A model generated the notes under the pieces. That model saw nothing but the letters and a program-made list of their open reading frames with translations. It was not told the DNA's origin and ran no database searches. From positions 1 to 64,000 of the forward strand of contig NZ_LGUE01000001.1 in assembly GCF_001274775.1 (NCBI RefSeq): a stretch of 64,000 nucleotides of DNA, written 5' to 3'. Below are positions 56,193 to 64,000 of the stretch, one piece after another. The translations under genes and the position numbers were made by a program. The stretch's first letter is position 1. Each line of letters starts with the position of its first letter. This DNA is from Rossellomorea marisflavi. Its GTDB lineage: Bacteria; Bacillota; Bacilli; Bacillales; Bacillaceae_B.

Positions 56193-56299
56193 TGTCCGGA
56201 ATGCCGGACTGTTGTCCGGATTTCTGGAAATAGGATGAAAGTGGCAGATTTGTGGGTGCCGAAAAAGCAGGAGGGAGAATCTGTCCGGAATCCCGGACA
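56193..56299 (+). promoter_or_regulatory. Upstream activator sites for the sigma-54 activator
   Basis: Three copies of a dyad near TGTCCGGAATNCCGGACA: 56193-56210 (one end mismatched), 56213-56228 (right arm weaker) and 56282-56299 (perfect). The first two are spaced 20 bp, about two helix turns. The last is followed by seven T and could also act as the terminator of the activator gene. They lie 150-260 bp upstream of the -24 element, normal for enhancer sites. Confidence 0.8.
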
Positions 56300-56448
56300 G
56301 ATTTTTTTCAGATGAAGAGGGAAACACCGATAGACCAATAGAATCCGTATGGTAGATTTTTTTAAAATACGTCTAAAACGTGACAGAATGGGAAAATGAA
56401 ACGCGTAGAAGACAAGAAACCAGTTAATTTTCCGAATAGTTAAAAACT

Positions 56449-56463
56449 TGGCACGAACCTTGC
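56449..56463 (+). promoter_or_regulatory. Sigma-54 (-24/-12) promoter
   Basis: TGGCAC at 56449-56454 and TTGC at 56460-56463 with a 5-base spacer, matching the consensus TGGCAC-N5-TTGC exactly. It precedes the permease gene by 86 bases. Confidence 0.92.
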
Positions 56464-56514
56464 GGGTACATTATGTGAAAGGGGAACAAAACCCGATTGG
56501 TGGGTGCAAAAAGA

Positions 56515-56528
56515 TGTAAACGATTACA
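56515..56528 (+). promoter_or_regulatory. cre site (CcpA operator)
   Basis: TGTAAACGATTACA fits the catabolite-response consensus TGWAANCGNTNWCA at every position. It lies about 40 bp after the expected sigma-54 start, a road-block position, predicting glucose repression of the operon. Confidence 0.8.
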
Positions 56529-56548
56529 AATACAAAGGGGGAGCAAGA

Positions 56549-57871
56549 ATGTTAAGTATGATCGGCCTTATTGGAGGACTTTTACTATTAATCTATTTAA
56601 CGATGAAAGGCATGAATATCCTGGTTGTCGGCCCGGTAGCGGCACTGTTTGTGGCAATCCTCAGCGGCATGCCTCTTTTCCCGCAGCTGGCTGCAGAAGG
56701 GGAAGCAGATCTCGTCACGAACTATATGACAGGATTCACTGGGTTTGTAGCTGCCTGGTACCTGATGTTCCTATTGGGCTCGGTATTCGGGAAGGTAATG
56801 GAAGACAGCGGGGCGGCCGACAGCGTATCCCGTTTCGTCGTCGACAAGATGGGGATGAAATATGCAGTGCTTGCCGTTGTGGCATCCTGTGCGATCTTGA
56901 CGTATGGCGGAGTCAGCCTGTTCGTCGTCGCCTTTTCTGTCTATCCAATGGCCCTGAGCCTGTTCAAACAGGCAGATCTTCCTAGACGCTTCATCCCGGC
57001 TGCCCTGGCCCTAGGGTCCGTCACCTTCACGATGACGTCTGCCGGATCACCGGAGATCCAGAACTGGATCCCGATCGAATATCTTGGAACCACTCCTTAT
57101 GCCGGCTGGGAAGTAAGCATCATCGTCGCGGTCTTCATGGCTTCTTTCGGCTATTGGTGGCTGAAGCGCATGATCAAGAAAGCACTGGCCAAAGGGGAGC
57201 GCTTTGAAGCGAGAAAAGAAGATCCGATCATCGATGAAGGGCGTCCACTTCCGAATCCGATCATGGGTCTGATCCCGCTCCTCGTCGTCCTTGGATTGTC
57301 CTTTGCCTTCCATGATTCATTGAAGCAATCGGCACTCATCATCGCCCTCCTTGGTGGGGTCATCACCACGTATCTTCTGAACAGGAAGTACTTCAAAGGC
57401 TTCTGGGGTGCGGTATCTGAAGGAACCGTCGGTGCGTTGATCGCCATCGGAAATACGGCAGCCGTCGTCGGTTTCGGCGGAGTCGCCAAAGCGGTTCCTG
57501 CATTTGAAACAGCGGTGACGGCCATGACGAGCATCCCGGGATCTCCGTTGATCGGCGGAGCCATCGCCGTCAGTGTCATTGCCGGTATGACCGGATCATC
57601 TTCCGGAGGTCAGGCAATCGCGCTGCCACTGCTCGCGCCTCACTACATGGATATGGGTGTGAATCCGGAAGCATTGCACAGGGTCGTATCGATATCGTCC
57701 GGGGCTTTGGATTCCCTCCCCCACAATGGATATGTCGTCACGACCATCCGTTCCATCTGTAATGAAACACATGAGGCCGCTTATGGGGCCGTAGGGGCAC
57801 TCACGGTCATCGTTCCCCTCATCGGTGTCATCATCGCCATTGTCCTATTCTCTCTAGGTTTCGGTATCTAA
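56549..57871 (+). CDS. GntP-family permease (probably D-3-hydroxybutyrate)
   Basis: A 440-aa membrane protein with about 12 hydrophobic segments and the GntP-family stretches LTYGGVSLFVVAFSVYPMA and GMTGSSSGGQAIALPLLAPHY. Relatives include B. subtilis YxjC, next to ketone-body genes. Substrate is inferred from the following 3-hydroxybutyrate dehydrogenase gene. ATG 56549 follows AAGGGGGAG; the frame opens at 56504 through the cre site, so the shorter start is preferred. Confidence 0.85.
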   Translation: MLSMIGLIGGLLLLIYLTMKGMNILVVGPVAALFVAILSGMPLFPQLAAEGEADLVTNYMTGFTGFVAAWYLMFLLGSVFGKVMEDSGAADSVSRFVVDKMGMKYAVLAVVASCAILTYGGVSLFVVAFSVYPMALSLFKQADLPRRFIPAALALGSVTFTMTSAGSPEIQNWIPIEYLGTTPYAGWEVSIIVAVFMASFGYWWLKRMIKKALAKGERFEARKEDPIIDEGRPLPNPIMGLIPLLVVLGLSFAFHDSLKQSALIIALLGGVITTYLLNRKYFKGFWGAVSEGTVGALIAIGNTAAVVGFGGVAKAVPAFETAVTAMTSIPGSPLIGGAIAVSVIAGMTGSSSGGQAIALPLLAPHYMDMGVNPEALHRVVSISSGALDSLPHNGYVVTTIRSICNETHEAAYGAVGALTVIVPLIGVIIAIVLFSLGFGI

Positions 57872-57886
57872 GAAAGGAGTTCCATC

Positions 57887-58663
57887 ATGGTAGAAAATAA
57901 AGTCGTATTCATCACAGGAGCTGCGCAAGGCATCGGGTATGAGATCGGCAGGGAGTTCGCGATCAAGGGAGCGAAGGTCGTCCTGACCGATCTTGATGAA
58001 AAGAAAGTGGAAGAAGCTGCAAGCTCCCTCATGAAAGAGGGCTTCAAGGCCAAAGGCATCAAATGCGACGTGACGTCCGAAGAGGACATCCGCGGAGCAG
58101 TAGACAGGACGGTGGAGGCATACGGCCGGGTCGATGTGCTGATCAATAATGCAGGGCTCCAGCATGTTGCCCATATCGACGAGTTCCCCACCGAAAAGTT
58201 TGAGCTGCTCATCAAAGTGATGCTTACCGCACCATTCATGGCCATCAAGGCGGTATTGCCCCATATGAGGGACCAGCAGTGGGGACGGATCATCAATATG
58301 GCTTCCATCAATGGCCTCATCGGCTTCTCCGGTAAGGCTGCGTATAATTCAGCAAAGCACGGCGTCATCGGTTTGACGAAGGTTGCCGCACTTGAAACGG
58401 CCGATCAGGGGATCACGGTCAACTCCGTATGCCCGGGGTATGTCGATACCCCCCTCGTCCGGAATCAGCTCGCAGACCTTGCCTCCACTAGGGGAGTGGA
58501 GCTCGATAAGGTCGTAGAAGAAGTGATTTATCCCCTTGTTCCTCAAAAGCGGCTTCTCGATGTGAAGGAAATTGCGGATTACACCCTATTCCTCTGCAGT
58601 GATGCGGCGAAGGGCGTGACCGGTCAATCTGTCGTACTCGATGGGGGCTACACCGTCCAATAG
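57887..58663 (+). CDS. bdhA: 3-Hydroxybutyrate dehydrogenase
   Basis: A 258-aa SDR oxidising D-3-hydroxybutyrate to acetoacetate with NAD. It has TGAAQGIGYEIG, NNAGLQHVAHIDEFP, NMASINGLIGFSGKAAYNSAKHGV with Ser, Tyr and Lys, and the family-specific VCPGYVDTPLVRNQ. It resembles B. subtilis YxjF. The operon lacks the succinyl-CoA transferase pair (scoAB) that would use the acetoacetate. AAGGAG precedes ATG. Confidence 0.9.
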   Translation: MVENKVVFITGAAQGIGYEIGREFAIKGAKVVLTDLDEKKVEEAASSLMKEGFKAKGIKCDVTSEEDIRGAVDRTVEAYGRVDVLINNAGLQHVAHIDEFPTEKFELLIKVMLTAPFMAIKAVLPHMRDQQWGRIINMASINGLIGFSGKAAYNSAKHGVIGLTKVAALETADQGITVNSVCPGYVDTPLVRNQLADLASTRGVELDKVVEEVIYPLVPQKRLLDVKEIADYTLFLCSDAAKGVTGQSVVLDGGYTVQ

Positions 58664-58667
58664 AAGA

Positions 58668-58713
58668 TTGAAAGCGGCGTTCACCTGTCACACCGGGTGA
58701 ACGCCGCTTTTTC
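58668..58713 (+). terminator. Terminator of the hydroxybutyrate operon
   Basis: AAAGCGGCGTTCACC / GGGTGAACGCCGCTTT 15-bp stem followed by TTCC; strong stem, short T tract. Confidence 0.88.
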
Positions 58714-58796
58714 CGTCATTTGGACCCCAAGAATAAAAAGGGCTTGCGTGAAGGTATACAATTGACTAAAATAGACCATATATATGATAGTACTAT

Positions 58797-59036
58797 ATGA
58801 GACGTTGATCAGGAGTAGTAATGATGAGTCCCGGAGCAGAGAGTTGACGGCTGGTGAAAGTCAATCGGAAGACCTCATGAACTCGCCTGTTGAGTCGCAG
58901 ATCTGAATGGAGTAGGATCTGCCGTTTGCCGCGTTATGGTTGAATGAAGCTGAGTGCGCGTACACTAATGTGGGTGGTACCGCGGGAGTATAAACCAAAC
59001 TCTCGTCCCAAATATCTTATTTGGGGCGGGAGTTTT
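58797..59036 (+). ncRNA. T-box leader of leuS
   Basis: The T-box TGGGTGGTACCGCGG is present at 58971-58985 and a leader stem I precedes it. A CTC leucine codon (58882-58884) lies in the expected specifier loop. A terminator (ACTCTCGTCCCAAATA / TATTTGGGGCGGGAGT, then TTTTTT; 58999-59038) follows. Uncharged tRNA-Leu should favour read-through. A promoter with TTGACT (58762-58767) and TATGAT or TGATAG lies just upstream. Confidence 0.95.
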
Positions 59037-59105
59037 TTGTATTTCAAGGCAATGGCCCCGATCTCCAGCTATCGAAGAAAGTAAAACCACTAAGGAGGTC
59101 TCACG

Positions 59106-61520
59106 ATGAGTTTTAATCATAAGCAAGTCGAGACGAAATGGCAGAAACACTGGGAAGAAAACAAGACATTCAAAACGACGGAAGACCCTGGGAAGAAAAA
59201 GTTCTATGCCCTTGATATGTTCCCATATCCGTCAGGAGCGGGGCTGCATGTAGGGCATCCGGAAGGCTTCACGGCCACGGATATCCTCTCAAGGATGAAA
59301 CGCATGCAGGGCTACAATGTCCTCCATCCGATGGGCTGGGACGCATTCGGCCTGCCGGCTGAACAGTATGCACTGGATACGGGGAATGATCCTGCTGTCT
59401 TCACGGAGCAGAACATCAACAATTTCCGCAGACAGATCAAATCCCTCGGGTTCTCTTATGACTGGGACCGGGAAGTGAATACAACGGATCCGGATTATTA
59501 TAAATGGACGCAGTGGATCTTCCTTAAGCTGTATGAAAAAGGTTTGGCTTACGTGGATGAAGTGGCAGTCAACTGGTGTCCTGCCCTTGGCACGGTCCTT
59601 GCCAATGAAGAGGTCATCGACGGGAAGAGTGAACGCGGCGGCCACCCGGTCGAGCGCCGTCCGATGAGGCAGTGGATCCTTAAGATCACAGCCTATGCCG
59701 ATCGTCTTCTTGAAGACCTGGACGATGTGGACTGGCCGGAGAGCATCAAGGATATGCAGCGCAACTGGATCGGACGTTCCGAAGGCGCGGAGGTTGTCTT
59801 CAACATCGATGGCCACGATGAATCATTCGACGTATTCACCACCCGTCCCGATACGATCTTCGGCGCAACCTACGCGGTCCTTGCACCGGAGCATCCCCTT
59901 GTGGAAAAGATCACGACAGGGGAGCAAAAAGAGAAGGTGGAAGCGTATCTCGACAAAGTGAAAGCGAAGAGCGATCTTGAGCGTACGGATCTTGCCAAAG
60001 AAAAAACAGGTGTATTCACCGGTGCCTACGCCATCAATCCGGCGAATGGCAAACAAATGCCGATCTGGATTGCCGATTATGTTCTCATGAGCTACGGTTC
60101 AGGAGCCATCATGGCGGTACCTGCACATGATGAACGGGATTATGAGTTCGCAAAAGAATTCGGTCTTCCGATCATCGAAGTGGTTTCAGGTGGAGATATC
60201 GACAAGGAGGCCTATACAGGAGATGGAGATCACGTCAACTCCGACTTCCTTGATGGATTGGGGAAAGAAGAGGCCATCACAAAGGCGATTGCGTGGCTTG
60301 AAGAGAAAAGTATCGGTACGAAAAAAGTGACCTATCGCCTCCGTGACTGGCTGTTCAGCCGTCAACGTTATTGGGGAGAGCCGATTCCGATCATCCACTG
60401 GGAAGATGGCACGGCCACTGGAGTACCTGAAAGCGAGTTGCCGTTGATCCTTCCGAAGACGACGGAAATCAAGCCATCAGGCACGGGTGAGTCCCCGCTT
60501 GCCAACATCAGCGACTGGGTGAACGTCACAGATCCTGAAACAGGTAAGAAGGGCCGTCGTGAAACGAACACGATGCCGCAATGGGCGGGAAGCTGCTGGT
60601 ACTTCCTCCGCTACATCGATCCACACAACAAGGAAGCCCTTGCAGATGCAGAAAAGATGAAGGAATGGCTACCGGTCGATACGTATATCGGAGGCGCCGA
60701 GCATGCCGTCCTTCACCTTCTATACGCCCGGTTCTGGCATAAATTCCTTTATGATATCGGTGTGGTACCGACGAAGGAGCCGTTCCAGAAGCTCTTCAAC
60801 CAGGGAATGATCCTAGGTGAAAACAACGAGAAAATGAGTAAATCCAAAGGCAACGTCGTCAACCCGGATCAAATCGTCGAGTCACACGGCGCAGATACGC
60901 TCCGATTGTACGAAATGTTCATGGGACCTCTCGAAGCGTCTGTCGCATGGAGCACAAACGGTCTTGACGGGGCTCGCCGATTCCTCGACCGCGTATGGCG
61001 CCTCCTTGTGGAAGAAGACGGGAAGCTCAGCGGAAAGGTCGTGGACCGTCCGAATGAAAAACTCGACAAAACCTATCATCAAACCGTCAAAAAGGTGACC
61101 GAGGATTACGAAGGACTCCGCTTCAACACGGGTATCTCCCAGCTCATGGTCTTCATCAACGATGCGTACAAAGCGGATGAACTTCCAAGGGAATATGTCG
61201 AAGGCTTCATTAAACTCCTGTCTCCGATCGCCCCTCATATGGCAGAAGAGCTTTGGAGCAAGCTCGGACACGAAGGAACCATTTCGTATGAAGCGTGGCC
61301 GACATTCGATGAGTCGAAACTCATCGACAACGAAGTGGAAATCGTCCTTCAAGTGAACGGAAAGGTCCGTGCAAAAGTGATGATCCCGACAGACATGAAC
61401 AAGGAAGACCTTGAACAGCTGGCGAAGGACCATGAAGAAATAAAAGCCCAGATCGAAGGGAAAACGGTACGTAAGGTCATCGCCGTACCAGGCAAGCTCG
61501 TCAACATCGTGGCGAACTAG
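59106..61520 (+). CDS. leuS: Leucyl-tRNA synthetase LeuS
   Basis: Class I synthetase, 804 aa. HIGH-type motif [15 protein letters not shown] near residue 40, CP1 editing domain (about 220-420), and KMSKS motif [10 protein letters not shown] near residue 578. C-terminal region VNGKVRAKV is the usual ending. AAGGAGG precedes ATG. Controlled by the T-box leader. Confidence 0.98.
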   Translation: MSFNHKQVETKWQKHWEENKTFKTTEDPGKKKFYALDMFPYPSGAGLHVGHPEGFTATDILSRMKRMQGYNVLHPMGWDAFGLPAEQYALDTGNDPAVFTEQNINNFRRQIKSLGFSYDWDREVNTTDPDYYKWTQWIFLKLYEKGLAYVDEVAVNWCPALGTVLANEEVIDGKSERGGHPVERRPMRQWILKITAYADRLLEDLDDVDWPESIKDMQRNWIGRSEGAEVVFNIDGHDESFDVFTTRPDTIFGATYAVLAPEHPLVEKITTGEQKEKVEAYLDKVKAKSDLERTDLAKEKTGVFTGAYAINPANGKQMPIWIADYVLMSYGSGAIMAVPAHDERDYEFAKEFGLPIIEVVSGGDIDKEAYTGDGDHVNSDFLDGLGKEEAITKAIAWLEEKSIGTKKVTYRLRDWLFSRQRYWGEPIPIIHWEDGTATGVPESELPLILPKTTEIKPSGTGESPLANISDWVNVTDPETGKKGRRETNTMPQWAGSCWYFLRYIDPHNKEALADAEKMKEWLPVDTYIGGAEHAVLHLLYARFWHKFLYDIGVVPTKEPFQKLFNQGMILGENNEKMSKSKGNVVNPDQIVESHGADTLRLYEMFMGPLEASVAWSTNGLDGARRFLDRVWRLLVEEDGKLSGKVVDRPNEKLDKTYHQTVKKVTEDYEGLRFNTGISQLMVFINDAYKADELPREYVEGFIKLLSPIAPHMAEELWSKLGHEGTISYEAWPTFDESKLIDNEVEIVLQVNGKVRAKVMIPTDMNKEDLEQLAKDHEEIKAQIEGKTVRKVIAVPGKLVNIVAN

Positions 61521-61579
61521 TTTGTTTCCGGCAGCACCTTTGCTATAATCATGGTACGAACCGTGAAAGGAAGATGATG

Positions 61580-61894
61580 ATGCAGGAAATCAAAACCATT
61601 ACAACAGATGAACTTCAAAAGAAACTCGAAAACGGAGAAACGCTTGAACTCGTCGACGTGCGGGAAGATGAAGAAGTGGCCGAGGGCATGATCCCAGGCG
61701 CGCGACACATCAAGATGGGCGATATTCCCGATTCACTTGATCAGTTCAATACAGACAAGGAGTATTTCCTGATCTGCCGTTCCGGTAACCGAAGCGGAAA
61801 TGTAGCTCACTACCTTCAAGACCAGGGTTATAAGGTCGTCAACATGGAAGGCGGCATGCTGGACTGGTCAGGGAAGACAGAACCAAAAAAATAA
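61580..61894 (+). CDS. ytwF: Rhodanese-like protein YtwF
   Basis: A 104-aa single-domain rhodanese. The active-site loop CRSGNRSG holds the sulfur-carrying Cys; LVDVREDEEVAEGMIPGARHI is the family start. Two ATG codons precede 61580 in frame; the third lies 8 bases after AAAGGA and matches the B. subtilis YtwF N-terminus. Likely sulfur transfer; partner unknown. Confidence 0.9.
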   Translation: MQEIKTITTDELQKKLENGETLELVDVREDEEVAEGMIPGARHIKMGDIPDSLDQFNTDKEYFLICRSGNRSGNVAHYLQDQGYKVVNMEGGMLDWSGKTEPKK

Positions 61895-61899
61895 GCTGA

Positions 61900-61935
61900 T
61901 GAGAGGACGTCCATATGGGCGTCCTCTTTTTTGTG
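61900..61935 (+). terminator. Terminator after ytwF
   Basis: GAGGACGtccatatggGCGTCCTC-type stem followed by six T. Confidence 0.88.
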
Positions 61936-61996
61936 TCATGTTGTTTGAATAGTAAGAAAAATGTCCATACTGGTAGCAAAAACGGGAGTGGTGAAC

Positions 61997-62179
61997 GTGA
62001 TACAGGTGAAAGTGTTCGATTATGAGCATGAAAAGGATCTGGAGCAGGATATGAACGGATTTTTAAAGGAACTGGATGAGAAGAAGATCGTGGATATCAA
62101 ATACCATGTTGCGGCCCTGCCGGAAGATGACGAAGAACAGATCTACTGCTTTTCTGCCATGGTGATCTACAAGAAATAA
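61997..62179 (+). CDS. cse60: Sporulation protein Cse60
   Basis: A 60-aa protein (MIQVKVFDYEHEKDLEQDMN...) nearly identical in length and pattern to B. subtilis Cse60, a sigma-E-expressed sporulation protein of unknown function. GTG 61997 follows GGGAGTGG; the frame opens at 61961 without a ribosome site. Element copy F follows. Confidence 0.9.
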   Translation: MIQVKVFDYEHEKDLEQDMNGFLKELDEKKIVDIKYHVAALPEDDEEQIYCFSAMVIYKK

Positions 62180-62183
62180 AAAT

Positions 62184-62484
62184 AGAAGCTGAGACAAACG
62201 TGCTTCAATCTTAATAAAACCCGAATGTATTTGCTTGTGGGAAGGCAAATACATTCGGGTTATTGTATTCATTCATGCTCATCAATACTTCATTGTTTCC
62301 AGCGGTTGATTGGAGTGCGAGACGAAGACTCCTGCGGGAAGAGTGGCTCCCTAATGGCTTGCCGAGGAGGCTCGCGGGCTACCCGGGGAAAGCGAAGTCT
62401 TGCACGGACATCATGAGCGGCATACAGAATCTAGACTGATCGTGTTCATCATGACATGTCACCTTGCTAGATTTGTCCCCACCA
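62184..62484 (+). repeat. Interspersed element, copy F
   Basis: A nearly complete 300-bp copy between convergent cse60 and ytfP. Ends are GAAGCTGAGACAAAC and ATTTGTCCCC. The hairpin (62216-62262) has arms CCCGAATGTATTTGC / GCAAATACATTCGGG. The core at 62315-62405 is bounded by GTGCGAGAC and GTCTTGCAC, which still pair through one G-U. Tail includes GATCGTGTTCATCATGA. Confidence 0.92.
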
Positions 62485-62497
62485 CTTTGCAGCTCAT

Positions 62498-63766
62498 TCA
62501 GGACTGAGCAAGGGCTGCATTGGACCCTGCTAGACGGCCGGTGACGAGTGCGGAGGTGATATTATATCCGCCGGTGTAGCCGTGAATATCAAGCACCTCT
62601 CCGCAGAAGAACAGTCCGTCCATCTTTTTGGACGCCATCGTCTTCGGTTCGATCTCTTTGATGGACACGCCACCGCCTGTGACGAAGGCCTTATCGATGG
62701 ACAGCGTCCCGTTCACGGTGAATGTGAAGTGCTTCAGCAACCGGGCGAATTGGCGGAGGTGATCGACTGCGAGGTGATCACCCTTCTCATCGAGGTCGAT
62801 CCCGGACTTCTCCAATAGAAAATGAAGGTAGCGCTCAGGCACGAGGCCCTTGAACAGGTTTTTGGCCGACTTTTTCCCATCGGTCTTCACCTGCTTATGG
62901 AGGCGCTGGAACAGCTGCTCTTCGTGCTCATCAGGGAAGGAATCCACCTCCATGGTGACATGGGTGAGATTCCATTTCTTCATGGCCTTGACCACATACT
63001 GGCTGCACCGGAGGACGGCAGGTCCCGAGATCCCGAGATGGGTGAAGATCATATCCATGCGGTGGGTGATGATCTTTTTACCCTTGGGATTCATCACGCT
63101 GAGCGCCACGGAGCGGAGGGAGAGTCCCTGAAGCTCTTTGCGCTTGACGAAGGGTTCGTCGGATGTGAGTGGGACTTCCGTCGGGAAGAGGTCGGTGACG
63201 GTATGGCCTGCCTTCTCTGCCCACGGGTACCCGTCACCTGTCGATCCGGTATGGGGAACGGATTTCCCGCCTACGGCCACGACGACGGCAGCAGCGCCGA
63301 GTTCATCCCCGTCCTTCAGTCTTACGCCGACGGTCGCGCCGTCTTCATACAGGATCTCATCCACGGTCGTACTTGTACGGATCTGGACGTCGAGCCTTTT
63401 CATCTGATTCAGGAGGGCTTCGACGACATCCATGGCCCGGTTGGACACCGGGAACATCCGGCCGTGATCCTCCTCCTTCAGGGCGATCCCGAGATTCTCG
63501 AAAAAGGAAATGATATCTTCGTTGCTGAATTCAGAGAACGCACTGTAGAGGAAGCGGCCGTTCCCCGGGATATGCTTGATGATTTCGTCCACGGGGAGCC
63601 GGTTCGTTACGTTGCACCGCCCGCCGCCTGAAATGGCGAGCTTCCGGCCGAGCTTCGTCCCCTTATCGATCAGGAGGACACGGGAGCCCTTTTCTGCAGC
63701 GGCGATGCTTGCCATGAGACCGGAGGGACCCCCTCCGATGACGATGACATCATATGTTTTTTTCAT
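62498..63766 (-). CDS. ytfP: NAD(P)/FAD-dependent oxidoreductase YtfP (HI0933/BaiN family)
   Basis: A 422-aa flavoprotein with the N-terminal FAD-binding motif [41 protein letters not shown] and the closing [28 protein letters not shown]. It resembles B. subtilis YtfP; BaiN relatives act on steroid rings but the function in bacilli is unknown. It runs from 63766 and ends beside element copy F. Confidence 0.92.
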   Translation of the reverse strand: MKKTYDVIVIGGGPSGLMASIAAAEKGSRVLLIDKGTKLGRKLAISGGGRCNVTNRLPVDEIIKHIPGNGRFLYSAFSEFSNEDIISFFENLGIALKEEDHGRMFPVSNRAMDVVEALLNQMKRLDVQIRTSTTVDEILYEDGATVGVRLKDGDELGAAAVVVAVGGKSVPHTGSTGDGYPWAEKAGHTVTDLFPTEVPLTSDEPFVKRKELQGLSLRSVALSVMNPKGKKIITHRMDMIFTHLGISGPAVLRCSQYVVKAMKKWNLTHVTMEVDSFPDEHEEQLFQRLHKQVKTDGKKSAKNLFKGLVPERYLHFLLEKSGIDLDEKGDHLAVDHLRQFARLLKHFTFTVNGTLSIDKAFVTGGGVSIKEIEPKTMASKKMDGLFFCGEVLDIHGYTGGYNITSALVTGRLAGSNAALAQS

Positions 63767-64000
63767 TGATTACACCAACTTCTATTCTGATAAGATTGTT
63801 TGTTTAAATGGAAAAAGACCCATTAAGGTTCTCTTTATTTTAAATGGGCTTGTTTTGAAAAACAACCATCGGAAATAAATTGTCATTCGTTTCATACAGT
63901 AGTAAACTACTCATAGTGTGTAAATTTCAGAGTGTTTATTCCAAGTCTCTTTTTTGAGAATAAGTGCAACAAGGTAAATTGAGAGGGATACTATGTCATC
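63767..64000 (+). other. Intergenic region and possible start of the next gene
   Basis: AT-rich gap with no clear gene. At 63993 an ATG lies 6-7 bases after GAGAGGGA and could start a forward gene cut by the window end; only three codons are visible (MSS or similar), so nothing can be said of the product. Confidence 0.35.

Noticed and set aside
62822-63631. Forward-strand frame of 269 codons within ytfP
   Set aside because: It is the antisense of a well-defined flavoprotein and has no recognisable motif.

Overview
The window looks like a chromosomal segment of an endospore-forming Bacillaceae member (Firmicutes). The order of tRNA genes, men genes, luxS, ytl, ytm, pckA, metK, ytoA, ytpA, ytpB, ytqA, ytqB, leuS, ytwF and ytfP closely follows the yt region of Bacillus subtilis. 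Strong AGGAGG ribosome sites, frequent TTG and GTG starts, S-box, T-box and B12 riboswitches, and sporulation genes (yteA, cse60, probably gdh-glcU) agree. A relative of Rossellomorea or marine Bacillus is my guess; no marker gene here proves the genus.

Layout. 1-1.27 kb: the 3' part of a tRNA operon (Met, Ile, Ser, fMet, Asp, Phe, His, Gly, Ile, Asn, Ser, Glu), interrupted after fMet by an unusual tandem 60-bp repeat. 1.5-9.4 kb: the glycogen operon glgB-C-D-A-P. 9.5-10.2 kb: yteA (reverse). 10.5-17.9 kb: menaquinone genes menF-D-H-B-E-C. 17.9-20.4 kb: a Nudix hydrolase, then an SDR, a DinB-like protein and a 2H phosphoesterase. 20.7-23.1 kb: a bd-type oxidase (reverse). 23.2-31.6 kb: zinc-binding lipoprotein with a Zur box, yidD, luxS, small proteins, a CNNM/CBS protein, a lone holin, ytkD and the ytlACD transporter. 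31.7-34.3 kb: ytmA, ytmB, a YwqG-like protein and a lipoprotein. 34.3-36.2 kb: B12 riboswitch, a divergent PduO-type adenosyltransferase-like protein and a BtuF-like lipoprotein. 36.2-42.0 kb: bioY with a BirA box, GNAT, gdh-glcU and pckA. 42.2-46.7 kb: SAM riboswitch-metK, ytoA, ytpA, ytpB. 46.8-54.7 kb: an InhA metalloprotease, a luciferase-like oxidoreductase, mnmM-ytqA, ytzC, an MFS transporter, a candidate small RNA and a cupin. 54.8-58.7 kb: a sigma-54 activator and its likely target, a hydroxybutyrate permease-dehydrogenase operon. 58.8-64 kb: T-box-leuS, ytwF, cse60, ytfP.

The most striking unannotated structure is a family of six interspersed copies of a roughly 250-300 bp intergenic element (20.4, 33.7, 36.9, 38.2, 43.9 and 62.2 kb). 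Each begins with a terminator-like hairpin whose two arms vary together. Most then carry a GC-rich structured core bounded by GTGCAAGAC and GTCTTGCAC. The best copy has 17-bp imperfect terminal inverted repeats, so the element looks like a MITE. Five of the six fill the gap between convergent genes.

Other leads are a probable independent small RNA at 53,989-54,110 (reverse strand), three dyad activator sites plus a -24/-12 promoter and a cre box ahead of the hydroxybutyrate genes, and an operator-like inverted repeat over the inhA promoter. All functional calls rest on recognition of motifs and families from the sequence alone; no database search was run.
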